Positions 34,501 to 43,785 of a stretch of DNA of 64,000 nucleotides are shown here, piece after piece. How positions within the stretch are numbered: the stretch's first letter is position 1; each line of letters opens with the position of its first letter. Both the position numbers and the translations under genes were made by a program. Under the pieces are notes generated by a model that was given only the letters and a program-made list of their open reading frames with translations, did no database searches and was not told the origin of the DNA. Origin of the DNA: Hyaloraphidium curvatum (taxonomy: Eukaryota; Monoblepharomycota; Hyaloraphidiomycetes; Hyaloraphidiales; Hyaloraphidiaceae); assembly GCA_025558095.1 (NCBI GenBank), contig JAIVFI010000038.1, positions 310,001 through 374,000 of the forward strand, given 5' to 3'.

Positions 34501-36954
34501 GATGTCGCTGGCGCTCAGGAGGATGCGCGCGGTCTGCACCGCGGGCGGTGCGGCAAAGTCGAGTGCGACGTTGCTGAGGGAGAGGATGTCGGGAAGGTAT
34601 CCGAAAACCTCGGGCAGGGCGACGTCCAGCTTGCCCAGGAGCCGCGTCGTGAGCCCCATGGCCGACTTCCACGAAAGCTGCAGTCCAGGGACCCGCAGTG
34701 CGAGGCGCCGTTCCGCGAGGGAACCGCCGCCGGCGCATTCGAGAGACACACCCGACTCGGCGAGCTTTGCCTTGACCGCGTTGGTAGCGAATTCGCCGAC
34801 CGAGGCCTTGGCATCCTCCAAGGAAGCATCCAGGTCGCGAGAGCGCAGCCGGCGAGCACCCTGCTGTTGGTCGGCCGCGGATTCCGGAGGCGCTGACGCA
34901 GAGCCCGCTTCCGATCCCGGGGCCGAACCTGTCCCCGAGTCGGAACCCGACCCGGTGGTTTCCGCATTCTGCTGCCCTTCCGAGGGCTCCTCTGCTCCGC
35001 CGTCCGCAGCCGACAAGGCGAGGACGACCTTGACCTCGGGATCCAGCTGGAACCTGTATATCGGCTTCGTGATGCACTCGATCGCGGCCTTGAGGTCCGG
35101 CGGCAGCAGCGCGCTCGCCTTGCCGAACGCGTCCAGGTCCGAGACCACGAGCACCAGGCCGGGCAGGTCGCCGTCCCCGCGCACGCTGGCGCAGGCGCTC
35201 GTCGCGGCGACCTTCTGCTCGGGGGTGAGCGCGCCCAGCGCAGACGAGAGGTCGGCGAGGCACGGGGCGACGGCGGTGCGGCTGGCGTTGGCCTGCTGCC
35301 CGAAGGCCGAGGCGGCGTCGGGTTCCATGCCGAGGATGCGTGCGAGGGCCATTGCGGCCGCCTGGGCGGGGTTGAGTTCCTTCTCACCCTCGGCTGGCGG
35401 GCTCGGTCAGGGCGACCGTCAGAATACGCCGAATCAGAACCAACCTTGCCCTTCTCCTTCGCTCTCCCCTTCCTCGCTCTCGGCTTCCTCGCTCTCGCCT
35501 TCCTCGCCCTCGCCTTCCTCGCCCTCGCCTTCCTCGCCCTCGCCTTCCTCGCCCTCGCCTTCCTCGCCCTCGCCTTCCTCGCCCTCGCCTTCCTCGCTCT
35601 CGCCTTCCTCGCCCTCGCCTTCCTCGCCCTCGCCTTCCTCGCTCTCGGATTCCCCGCTCTCGCCTTCCCCGCTCTCGCCTTCCCCGCTCTCGGCTTCCCC
35701 GCTCTCGGCTTCCTCACCATCGGCTTCTTCAGCTTCCCCCTCGGCCTCGCTCTCGGCTTCCTCGCTCTCGGCCTCGCCGCTCTCGGCTTCCTCGCCATCG
35801 GCTTCCTCGCTCTCGGCTTCCTCGCCATCGGCTTCTTCAGCTTCCCCCTCAGCCTCGCCATCACCAGCCTCGCCTTCGCCGGCCTCGCCTTCGCCCGCCT
35901 CGCCTTCGCGGGCCTCGCCTTCGCTGGCCTCGCCTTCGCTGGCCTCGTCGTCGCCGGCCTCGTCGTCACTGGCCTCGCTTTCCTCGTCCTTGTCCTCCGA
36001 TTCCTGGTCCCCGGAAGCTGGGCGCGCAACGTCAGACTCGTGCCGGGCCGGTCCGGTCCGGCCATCCCGAACGAACCGTCGTCATCCGCCTCCTGGTCCC
36101 CAGATTCCCGTCCCTCGGATTCCTGCTCCTCGGATGCGTCCTGGCCCTCGGGTTCCTGCTCTTCGGATCCGTCCTGGCCGTCGGATTCCTGCTCTTCGGA
36201 TCCGTCCTGGCCGTCGGATTCCTGCTCCTCGGACTCTTGCTCGCCGGACCCTTGTTCCGCGGAAGCTGGCCGCATACTGCGTCAGCGTCGGCTCGCGGCG
36301 GCGGGGCCGCAACGTCGACAAACCTTCGGCCTCGCCATCCCCGTCCTCCTCACCCTCATCGCCTTCCCCGCCATCTTCATCCCCGCCCTCGCTCTCCCCG
36401 CCCTCCCCGTCGCCGCCGCCCGCGGCATCGTCCTTGATGTCCTCGAGCTGGGCGTGGATGGCGGCCAGCCGCGCGGCGATCTCGTCCGCGACCGCCTGCT
36501 CCTCCTCCACCGCATCCGAGGTGCTCTCGAGGGTGTGGTCGTCGGCGTCCAATTGCTCGTCCGAGTCGTCGTCGCCGCCGCCCGAGGTGTCCGGGTCGCC
36601 GGCCGGGTCGTCGCCGGAGCCCTCCCCGTCCTCTCCGTCCCCGGTGTCCCCATCCTCCTCGGAATCGTCCCCATCCTCCCCATCATCGTCATCGTCGTCC
36701 CCGTCCCGCCTCCTCAGACCCTGTCCTCCGCCAGGGGTTCCCACTAGGGGACCCGCCAGCCCGGGCGACGCAGGCGGCCGCAGCGCGTTCGGAGCCGGCA
36801 ATGCCCTCGCCTCGACGAGCCCAAGGGCGGGGCCATCGATCCCGTCCCGCCGCGGCGCCCACGCGAGGAGCAGCAGCAGGCACGCGAGGGCGCGGAGCGG
36901 CGTCCCCCACGCGGGCCGGGCGGCGGCGGGGCGGCGCCCGCAATGTCTTCCCAT
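28591..36954 (-). CDS. giant secreted acidic-repeat protein with coiled-coil and beta-trefoil-like parts
   Basis: Nine exons all fit in phase: 36954-36324, 36265-36077, 36017-35445, 35393-33453, 33399-33113, 33049-31031, 30970-29837, 29783-29631, 29574-28591 (2,636 aa); introns 51-63 nt. A signal peptide (about residues 1-38, [12 protein letters not shown]) is followed by RRRD, a likely Kex2-type site, then Asp/Glu/Ser-rich sequence to about residue 465. Next come about 1,200 residues of amphipathic beta-rich sequence with further dibasic sites ([15 protein letters not shown]). An Ala/Arg/Glu coiled coil spans the exon 6/7 border. A second beta-rich part follows, then a C-terminal segment with SGLCLAVN and [13 protein letters not shown] that resembles an AbfB/ricin-type trefoil. 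No family is recognised for the central repeats. An extracellular structural or adhesive role is inferred. Confidence 0.78.
35461..35960. repeat. degenerate 15-bp tandem repeat inside the giant secreted gene
   Basis: Tandem copies of a 15-bp unit (plus strand GCCTTCCTCGCCCTC) are nearly perfect from about 35485 to 35640 and decay towards 35960. On the coding (minus) strand each unit encodes Gly-Glu-Gly-Glu-Glu; variants give Glu-Ser-Gly or Gly-Glu-Ala steps. Copy number is likely variable between strains. The plus strand reads as an uninterrupted hydrophobic frame here, which is an artefact. Confidence 0.85.
36115..36235. repeat. 33-bp tandem repeat (about 3.5 copies)
   Basis: Copies of a 33-bp unit encode the undecapeptide [11 protein letters not shown] on the minus strand, within exon 2 of the giant secreted protein. 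The copies differ by only a few bases, indicating recent expansion or gene conversion. Confidence 0.8.
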
Positions 36955-37105
36955 GCGGCCGGAAGACGGAGGGCGCCGGCGGAGGCCTACGGCGCCCCCA
37001 TCGCTGCCCGCGCGAGTTCTGCTGCACCCATCGACGACCCGAGCCGCGACCTCCCTGGCTGACGCCAAGGGATTGGTCGTTTGGTCGCCATCGACTTCGG
37101 AGGCG
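36955..37105. promoter_or_regulatory. bidirectional promoter
   Basis: About 150 bp separate the divergent start codons of the giant secreted protein (minus) and the prenylcysteine-oxidase-like gene (plus). Open frames run through it on both strands but are not coding. Confidence 0.45.
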
Positions 37106-38964
37106 ATGGAGGCGAAGGTGCCGCCGCTGATGGGCGGCAAACGCGTTCCGGGCGATGGGAACGACGTGCCCCGCCGCGAGGGCGGCCGTTTTCCGTGGCG
37201 CGCCGGGGTCGCTGCCGTCGCCGCGTGTTTCCTGCTCGTCTTCCGCTGGCCGGCCCCGCACCCGCACGACGCGCCACGATTCGCCTACTCCAACGACGAT
37301 TTGACGCGTCTGCTCAAGCTGCGATCGCATTCGGACGTGTTCCCGCCCCGCCCAACGGGCGCCGGCGTCCCCCAGCCGGATGATCGCGGAGCCGCCGGCG
37401 GGCTGTACCCCGAACGCCGCCGCGTGGCCATCGTCGGCGCCGGCGCCTTCGGCTCCTCCCTCGCCTACTTCCTGCACCAGCTCATCCCGCCGACGGACCT
37501 CTCGATCACCGTGTTCGACAAGCTTCCCCGCGCCGGCGGCCGCGTGCGCGCGCTGGGCATGTACGACCCGTGCCGCGCCAAGCCCGTCGCGTTCGAGCTC
37601 GGCGCGGCCATCTTCGCGCAGGGCAACCAGTTCGTCGCCAACCTGACCCGCAAGTTCGGCCTCGACCTCAAGAACGAGTCGGACTTCGACCCCGACCCGC
37701 CCGGCACCCGGCTCGTCGGGCTGTGGGACGGCGAGTCGTTCCTGTACCAGTTCTCGGGCGGCTTCTGGAGCGGGCCTGCGGCCTTTTTGCGGTGGGGGCT
37801 GTCGATCGTCAACGGGCGCAACATGGCCGCCGAGGCCGAACGGGAGTGGGACCAGGTGTACGGGCTGCTCGCCGACGGCGAGACGTCGGGCAGCCCGGGT
37901 GCGATGCTGTCCAAGCTGGGCGGGCTGGACACGCTGGTGGCCGGAATGTCGGCGAGGGAGTACCTCGAGGGGCGGGGGCTGGGGGAGCGGTACCTGGACG
38001 AGTTTGTCGAGGTGCGTTGGCGGCGAGGATCGCAGGTTGATCTATCGGTCGGTCTGACGAGTTCCATCTCCGTTTTCACACAGCCCGCGGTTCTGGTCAA
38101 CTACTTTCGCCCCCTCTCGGCCATCAACCCCCTCGCCGCCCTCGTCAGCATGACGGCCGAGTACTCGGCCGCGTACCAGGTCCGCGACGGCAACTTCCAG
38201 GTGTTCGAGGAAGCCCTGCTCGCCTCCGGGGCCGGCTGGGTCAAGCAGGAGGAGATCGTGGCGATCAAGAGGGAGCCCGGGAGGGGGAAGGCAAAGTACA
38301 CGCTCGTCGGGGCGGACGGGAAGGACTGGATCGGATTCGATGACGTTGTTTTGGCGGGGCCGTTGGTGGGTCCCGCGTTTTCTGCCGCCCGCTCTGTTCA
38401 CAATCTGACCACTCGGCTTCGCAGCACACGCTCAACGTCTCCCTGCCCGACGACATCCCGCCGCCCTTCTACCCGCGCCCGTACGTCGAGATCCACGTGA
38501 CCATCGTCGTCGGCATCCTCTCGCCGGAATACTTTGGCCTCCCCCCGCTCGCCTCCCCCCCGCTCAACATCCTCACCCCGCAAAACACCGCCTCCCCCGT
38601 GCCCTTCCGCTCCATCTCGGTGCTGCACCGCTTCCCGTGCCTCAACCACGGCGCCAACATCACCGTCACCAAGATCTTCTCCGCCCTGCCCATGCAGACC
38701 GCCGACCTGCTCGCGATCTACGAGAAGGTGTACGACCTGGCGCGGTACGCGTGGCCGGCCGCTTACCCGGACCTGGCGCCGTATTCGAGCCCGGAGGAGA
38801 TGCCGGGCTTCGGGCCGTACGGGGACGGCGTGTACTTCGGGGGGGCGGGCGAGGCGCCGTTCAGCTGCATGGAGGGGCAGGTGGTGGCGGCGAGGAACGT
38901 GGCGGGGCTGATCGCGGAGCAGGTTGCGAGGGCGAAGAAGGAGGCGGCGGGGACGAGGGGATGA
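37106..38964 (+). CDS. prenylcysteine oxidase / FAD-dependent amine-oxidase-like protein
   Basis: Three exons in phase: 37106-38011, 38084-38365, 38425-38964 (575 aa), introns 72 and 59 nt. A hydrophobic N-terminal segment (about residues 30-48, AGVAAVAACFLLVF) suggests a signal anchor or signal peptide. The FAD-binding Rossmann motif is RVAIVGAGAFGSSLAYFL, followed by the VFDKLPRAGGRV segment. ELGAAIFAQGNQFVANLTRKFG and the GDGVYFGGAGEAPFSCMEGQVVAARNVA C-terminus are typical of the PCYOX/prenylcysteine-lyase branch. Such enzymes oxidise the thioether of prenylcysteine released from degraded prenylated proteins, in lysosome-like compartments. The exact substrate is inferred. The first exon is in frame with a very long antisense-derived frame starting at 33905, which should not be fused to it. 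Confidence 0.85.
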
Positions 38965-39003
38965 GTGTCGGGGGCAGGTAGGCGCGGTCCGCCTCGAACT
39001 TCA

Positions 39004-40364
39004 TCAGTAGTAGACGCGGTACATCTCGTCGTAGTCCTTCTCCAACTCCGGCAACCCGAACTTCCTCAGCGCCGCCTTCGCGTTGGCAATCTCGGCATCC
39101 GTATAGCAACGCACGAACAGCTCGGGATGGTCATCATATTCCGGGAACGGTTCATCCCCAGGGACGGGCGGGCCCTCGTAGAAGACGTCCTCGTGATCGT
39201 AGCACAGCTCATCGGCCCGGAACTTTCGCAGCCTTGGCGGCATCGTCCCGTGCGGAACAGCGACGTCTGGAAGTACCCGACGCGCAGCGACCTGAGCGAA
39301 CGCATGCGGCAGAGGGCGTGCCATCCGCGGATGAGATCCCGATCACCTTCGTCCTCAAAGCGCCACCGATCAAAGCGCACGTCGACGGAGCGCGGCTTGA
39401 AGTCCGGCACACGACTTGTGATCTTCGCTATGACGCTCCAGCTGTAGCAGTGGAATCTCCGCATCAGGGCTAGAATCGACCGGGGGATGATGTCCTCCGC
39501 TCCGCGACAAAGAAAAACGGAACAATCCTCAGTTTCCAGGAGAGGAGCACCGCGCGCTACGTCCTTCAACAGCTGCACTGCAAGCTCGCTGGCCCACGTC
39601 TCGTCGTCGTCTTGGTACGAATCGGCGACCACGATCGCCAGCGTCTTGAACCGCGGCAGGTCGAAATCGAATCCCCGGCGCTCGACTTTTGCCGGCATCC
39701 AAGCTTCCTTTTCGAACACCACGCGGAGATGCTCCAGGCAAGGCAGCTTGAGTTCGAGGAGGGCCACCGCGTCGTCCTGGCCGTATAACGAGATCTGAAG
39801 CAGCTTGAGGTTCGGCAGGACGCCAATAAAGGGTGGGAAATCAGAGTAGCAGGCGGCCAGTTCCACCGACTGAATGAGGCTTTGCGAGTCCTATGGTGGA
39901 CGCTGAGTCATCGCCGAGGAACTGCTTCAACATCCTCGAGCTACTGAACCGCATGTCGCGGAGCAGTGCCCGTCGGCACGCCCCGAGGGTGGCCTTGCAT
40001 GCAAGGGAGAGCGCCAAAATGTCCTTCTTTGATGCAATGAAGCCGGCAATCATCCCCACGAGCTCGGGCGTTGCAAAGAGCTGTCGCGCGCCGACCACCG
40101 CACGGGCCCGCGCTTCGACGCGTCCGCTTCCTCCTCGGCGGCTCGGAGCACGTCGATGATGTCCTGCATCTTCTTGCGCGCCGCGTCCAAGTCTCCGATG
40201 AGGTCGCCGAGGGCGGGGACGGAGCGGGCGGGCGCGGAGATGGCGGCGGCGATGCGGGCGAGCGACGCGTCCAGAGTCGCGCGGAAGCCGGCCTCGACGG
40301 TGTGAGCACCCTCGGTCATCTCGGAAAGCGCGTCTGACGGGCGAGCGGAGGCGGAGGCCGTCAT
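39004..40364 (-). CDS. F-box-like protein with LRR-like region (4 exons, tentative)
   Basis: Proposed exons: 40364-40152, 40080-39950, 39879-39282 and 39222-39004 (386 aa). All are in phase, with introns of 71, 70 and 59 nt; the last donor (GTCGGG) is weak, and a 44-nt alternative (GTACTT...CCAAG) also keeps phase. The N-terminus is a predicted coiled coil (ALGDLIGDLDAARKKMQDIID). An F-box-like pair follows (LFATPELVGMIAGFI...ILALSLACKATL), then LRR-like strands (LPNLKLLQISL, CLEHLRVVF, SLRSLRVG). The C-terminus is acidic and Tyr-rich. The architecture matches the F-box-like gene at 8800-10163. Without introns the three frame changes would suggest a pseudogene; I favour splicing. Confidence 0.55.
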
Positions 40365-40862
40365 AGTTGTGTTCGGACGATGAGAGAGCTGGCCGTGCGT
40401 CCCGCTTCCATATCCCGATCAAGATCCACTCGTGCCTGCTTTCCGCACTGAGATATTGATGCGCCGGAAGAGATGCCCGGATGGGTAAAACCCGACTCGT
40501 TATCGTGTGCTCGGTCATGTCATCCACCCGTTGGGCCGTAGACGCCGTTCGGCAGCATCCGTTTCGAGGAGCACGTACAGGAGCACCTACAGAGAAGTGG
40601 GTACGCTTGATTGAACGGTAGTACGCAATGTTTCAGGTCGAATGCTCCATGAATGATTGTCCATTGTTCCGGAGATGTTCCGCTGTAGATGTTCCGCAGA
40701 ACCTTGCACTGCCCATCCACAGACGCCTGCTCGCAAGTGTCGGCACCACCCCATCTGCACCATTTCATTTGTCTCCGCCCGAGACCGGTCGTCACGGCGG
40801 TCCCGTCGTTGTGTCGCCTCTCCGCCAGCAGATTGCCCGCATTCTCCTGTGCAAGACTCGAC
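40365..40862. promoter_or_regulatory. divergent intergenic region
   Basis: About 500 bp separate the F-box-like gene (minus) and the chlorite-dismutase-family gene (plus). An in-frame ATG at 40689 would extend the latter by 58 residues. Otherwise no gene is seen. Confidence 0.4.
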
Positions 40863-41420
40863 ATGCCACCCCCCCTCCCCGTCACGTTCGTCGCCGGCGA
40901 CGTCGGTCCCTGGCGGATCCTGCGCAACGCACCCTATAAAGGCGACGGTCTCCCGGTCGCCGAGCGGTTGCTGGTGCTCGAGGGGTCACAATCGCGGCCG
41001 CCGCCCGCGGCCGCATGGACCCTTTCGGGCACTACAAGCAACGGCCGCTACATCAATCACGGAGAGCAGGATGCGCTCCGAGCCCGCCAGGCGGGGTTGG
41101 GACGCCCCGAGGCCCGCCTTGCCGCCCTGATCCCCATCCGCAAGACCGACCGCTGGTGGGACATGCCTCAGGACGAGCGGCGCGCCGTGTTCGAGGAGCG
41201 CTCGCACCACATCGGCATCGGCATGGAGTACATCTCGGCGGTGGCCCGACGGCTGTATCATTGTCGGGACCTGGGCGGTCCCTTTGACTTCCTCACCTGG
41301 TTCGAGTACCCGCCCGAGGCGGCAGAGGCCTTTGAGGAGATGGTCGCCCGGCTGCGCGCCACCGAGGAGTGGGACTATGTCGACCTCGAGCTCGACATTC
41401 GCCTCATTCGCGAAACTTAG
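40863..41420 (+). CDS. chlorite-dismutase-family (heme-type) protein
   Basis: Intronless frame of 185 aa from the ATG at 40863. Diagnostic segments are NGRYINHGEQDAL, ALIPIRKTDRWWDM, FEERSHHIGIGMEYI, RRLYHCRDLGGPFDFLTWFEYPPE and FEEMVARLRATEEWDYV. This is the chlorite dismutase / heme-binding superfamily, and the wording is close to a bacterial (proteobacterial-type) subgroup as I recall it. Members bind heme b; physiological roles outside true chlorite dismutases are mostly unknown. An in-frame ATG at 40689 would add an Arg/Ser/Pro-rich leader lacking acidic residues near its start, resembling a mitochondrial presequence. Few eukaryotic members are known to me, so bacterial origin by transfer is a good hypothesis. 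Confidence 0.82.
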   Translation: MPPPLPVTFVAGDVGPWRILRNAPYKGDGLPVAERLLVLEGSQSRPPPAAAWTLSGTTSNGRYINHGEQDALRARQAGLGRPEARLAALIPIRKTDRWWDMPQDERRAVFEERSHHIGIGMEYISAVARRLYHCRDLGGPFDFLTWFEYPPEAAEAFEEMVARLRATEEWDYVDLELDIRLIRET

Positions 41421-41798
41421 GATCGCCTGTCGCCAGACAGCCTGCGGGCTTGACGACCAGGTGTCCGGCCGCGAGCGATGAATCAGAATTAGCGAAGAAA
41501 GATCCCATCCTGAAGCACCTGATTGTATATTTTCAGTCGGTTATGATGCATACGCAGTTGGGCCAATTCTTCTGCCGTCGCCAGGCAAGAAGTTCCTCCA
41601 CGGTTTCGTCCCTGCGGGCGCGACCGGACGAGAGCTACTATAAGATAGGATCGTCAGTGGTTGCTTGACTCGAAACGATGGCGAAAACGAATTTGAGGAG
41701 ACGTTATGATGCGCAGAACCTCCCGCTGGGACCCTGGCTGTGGCAAGTCCTGTTGGGAGACGAGTGCCAACACGGAAACCGCTCCCCACTCGTCCGCG
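41421..41798. promoter_or_regulatory. intergenic region upstream of P450
   Basis: About 380 bp before the P450 start. A TATA-like ACTATAAG lies at about 41637-41644, roughly 155 bp before the chosen ATG. In-frame ATGs at 41706 and 41709 precede it but give a non-membrane leader. No separate gene is seen. Confidence 0.35.
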
Positions 41799-43715
41799 AT
41801 GCTCGTGCTCGGCATGGAGCCCGCGACGCTGGTGCTCTGTGGCCTCCTTCTTGCCATCGTCGCGCTGGTCGTGCTCGCGGTGCTGTACCCGGACCGCGCC
41901 GCCTTCTCCAAGTCAATGCCTGGCACGGCTTCGGCGCCTGGCGCGATCCCCGTGTTCGGGCACACGTTCGTGCTCGCCAAATATCAGCCGATTCTTCACG
42001 ATCTCACCGAGGAATGGGACGAGCAGCTCGGCGAGGCCGTGCGGCTCAACGCTTGGCTCCCCGGCATAACGCAGCAGGAGTGAGCACTACCCGAGCTTCC
42101 CGGGGCTTTGGTTGACACTCAGCGCAGCATTGTGGTTCTGACGAATGTCAAGGACGTCGAGTTCATCCTGCGCGACCCCTACACGTTCCCCAAGGGCCCG
42201 GAAGCCGACGTCCTCCTCGGCGACTTCATGGGGCACGGGATCTTCGTCAGGTGGGCACACCGATGCGGGTGTGAGCCGCGCCGAGCTTACTTGCCGGCTG
42301 GCTAGCGACGGCGATGCGTGGAAGGTCCAGCGGAAGGTCACTTCGAACATATTCAACGTCAAGTCGTTCCGCGATGTGTTCTCCCCCATCTTCATGCACG
42401 ACTCGGAGATTGTCCGCGGCCACCTTGCCACGGTGGCCGCGAGGACCAAGGAGCACCCCGAGACGTTCATCGACATCCAGGATCTGCTGCTCAGGAGCAC
42501 GATGGACTCGTTCGTCAAGCTCTCGATGGCAAGTTGTCGTCGCATGGCGTAGCTTTCCCCACTCACCTCATTTCGATGCTTCCAGGGCTCGGATCCCGGC
42601 AACCTGGGCTCTCCCGGCCGCTTCGACCCGGACGGCGGCTACCGCTTCCCCGACATCCCCTTCACCATCGCCTTTGACGGCATGAACCGGATCGCCGTGG
42701 ACCGCTCCATAAACCCACTCTGGCGCATATCGCATCGGCTCAACGGCACCCACGACCGAAACCAGCGGTACCGCCGGGTGATCAGGGAATATGCGCAGAA
42801 GATCATCGACAAGAAGCGCGAGTCGAGGGCCAAGGGCGGTCCGAGCAAGGCTGAAGGCGAACGGAACGACCTCCTTGATTTCTTTATGGACGTCAAGAAC
42901 GACGACGGCAGCGATCTGAGCGACGAGCAGCTGCAGGACACCGTACTTGCCATGATCATAGCCGGTACGTAGAGCCTTTTGGCAAACAGGCGACTGATTC
43001 AGAACGATTTGACGACCTTCCCGTCATCCACTGAAGGCCGGGACACAACTGCTCAGACCATGAGCTGGGTGACGTACAACCTCTCGGCGAACCCCAAGAT
43101 CGCGGCCAAGATGCGCGCCGAGATGGACGCCGTGCTCGGGCCGGACAAGAACAAGCTCCCCGTCTACGCGGATCTCGCGAACCTCAAGTACACGCTGGCA
43201 GTTTTCCTCGAGACCCTCAGGTTGTGGAGCAACGTGCCGATGAACCTCAAGACGGCCTCCCACCCCGTCGTGCTTCCCGGCACCGGCACCACCGTTTACC
43301 CCGGCCAGCGCCTATCGTTCAGCACGTTTGCCATGGGCCGCTCCAAGCGCATCTGGGGCCCCGACGCGAAGGAGTTCAGACCGGAGCGGTGGATCGACGA
43401 GCAGGGGAAGCTCAAGCGGGAGGACTCGTTCAAGTACCCGGCTTTCAACGCCGGACCTCGCATCTGCCTTGGCATGGACAGTGGGTGGTGCGAGGTCCAT
43501 GCAGATCCATTTCCTGACGGCAAATCTCCACAGTGGCCAAGCAGGAGGCCATGGTCCTCATGTGCGCCCTCTTCCGCCGCTTCGACCTCCAGGTCGTGCG
43601 CGAGAACGATCCGGCAAAGTGGGGTGACATCGAAAGGAGGAAGGGACGGTACGATCTGCAGGCGAGCCTGGCGGTCAGGAAGGCTTTGGACGTCCGTGTC
43701 GTCGAAATTGCGTGA
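41799..43715 (+). CDS. cytochrome P450 (CYP52/CYP63-like)
   Basis: Six exons in phase: 41799-42079, 42128-42250, 42306-42528, 42586-42964, 43037-43480, 43534-43715 (543 aa). A membrane anchor (LVLCGLLLAIVALVVLAVL) starts the protein. The I-helix reads AGRDTTAQT across the fourth junction, the ExxR is FLETLRLW, the PERF-type motif is FRPERW, and the heme loop is FNAGPRICLGM. Length and motifs fit microsomal P450s related to fungal alkane/fatty-acid omega-hydroxylases (CYP52, CYP63). The substrate is not determinable. The third intron has a GC donor (GCAAGT) instead of GT; all others are GT-AG. A cytochrome P450 reductase partner is not in the window. Confidence 0.9.
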
Positions 43716-43785
43716 AGGGTTGGGCGCTTTGGTCACTTGTCAACATGAGTTGATTCATCGGCAACAAATCTCGCGAAGCGCAAGC

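Noticed and set aside
33905-37105. Very long plus-strand open frame antisense to the giant secreted gene
   Set aside because: It is Ser/Pro repeat sequence complementary to Asp/Glu/Ser codons, lacks any domain, and the minus strand has nine exons that fit in phase.
39200-40160. Three frame changes suggesting a decayed F-box-like gene
   Set aside because: Each can be bridged by an intron of 59-71 nt in correct phase; the last donor is weak, so some doubt remains.
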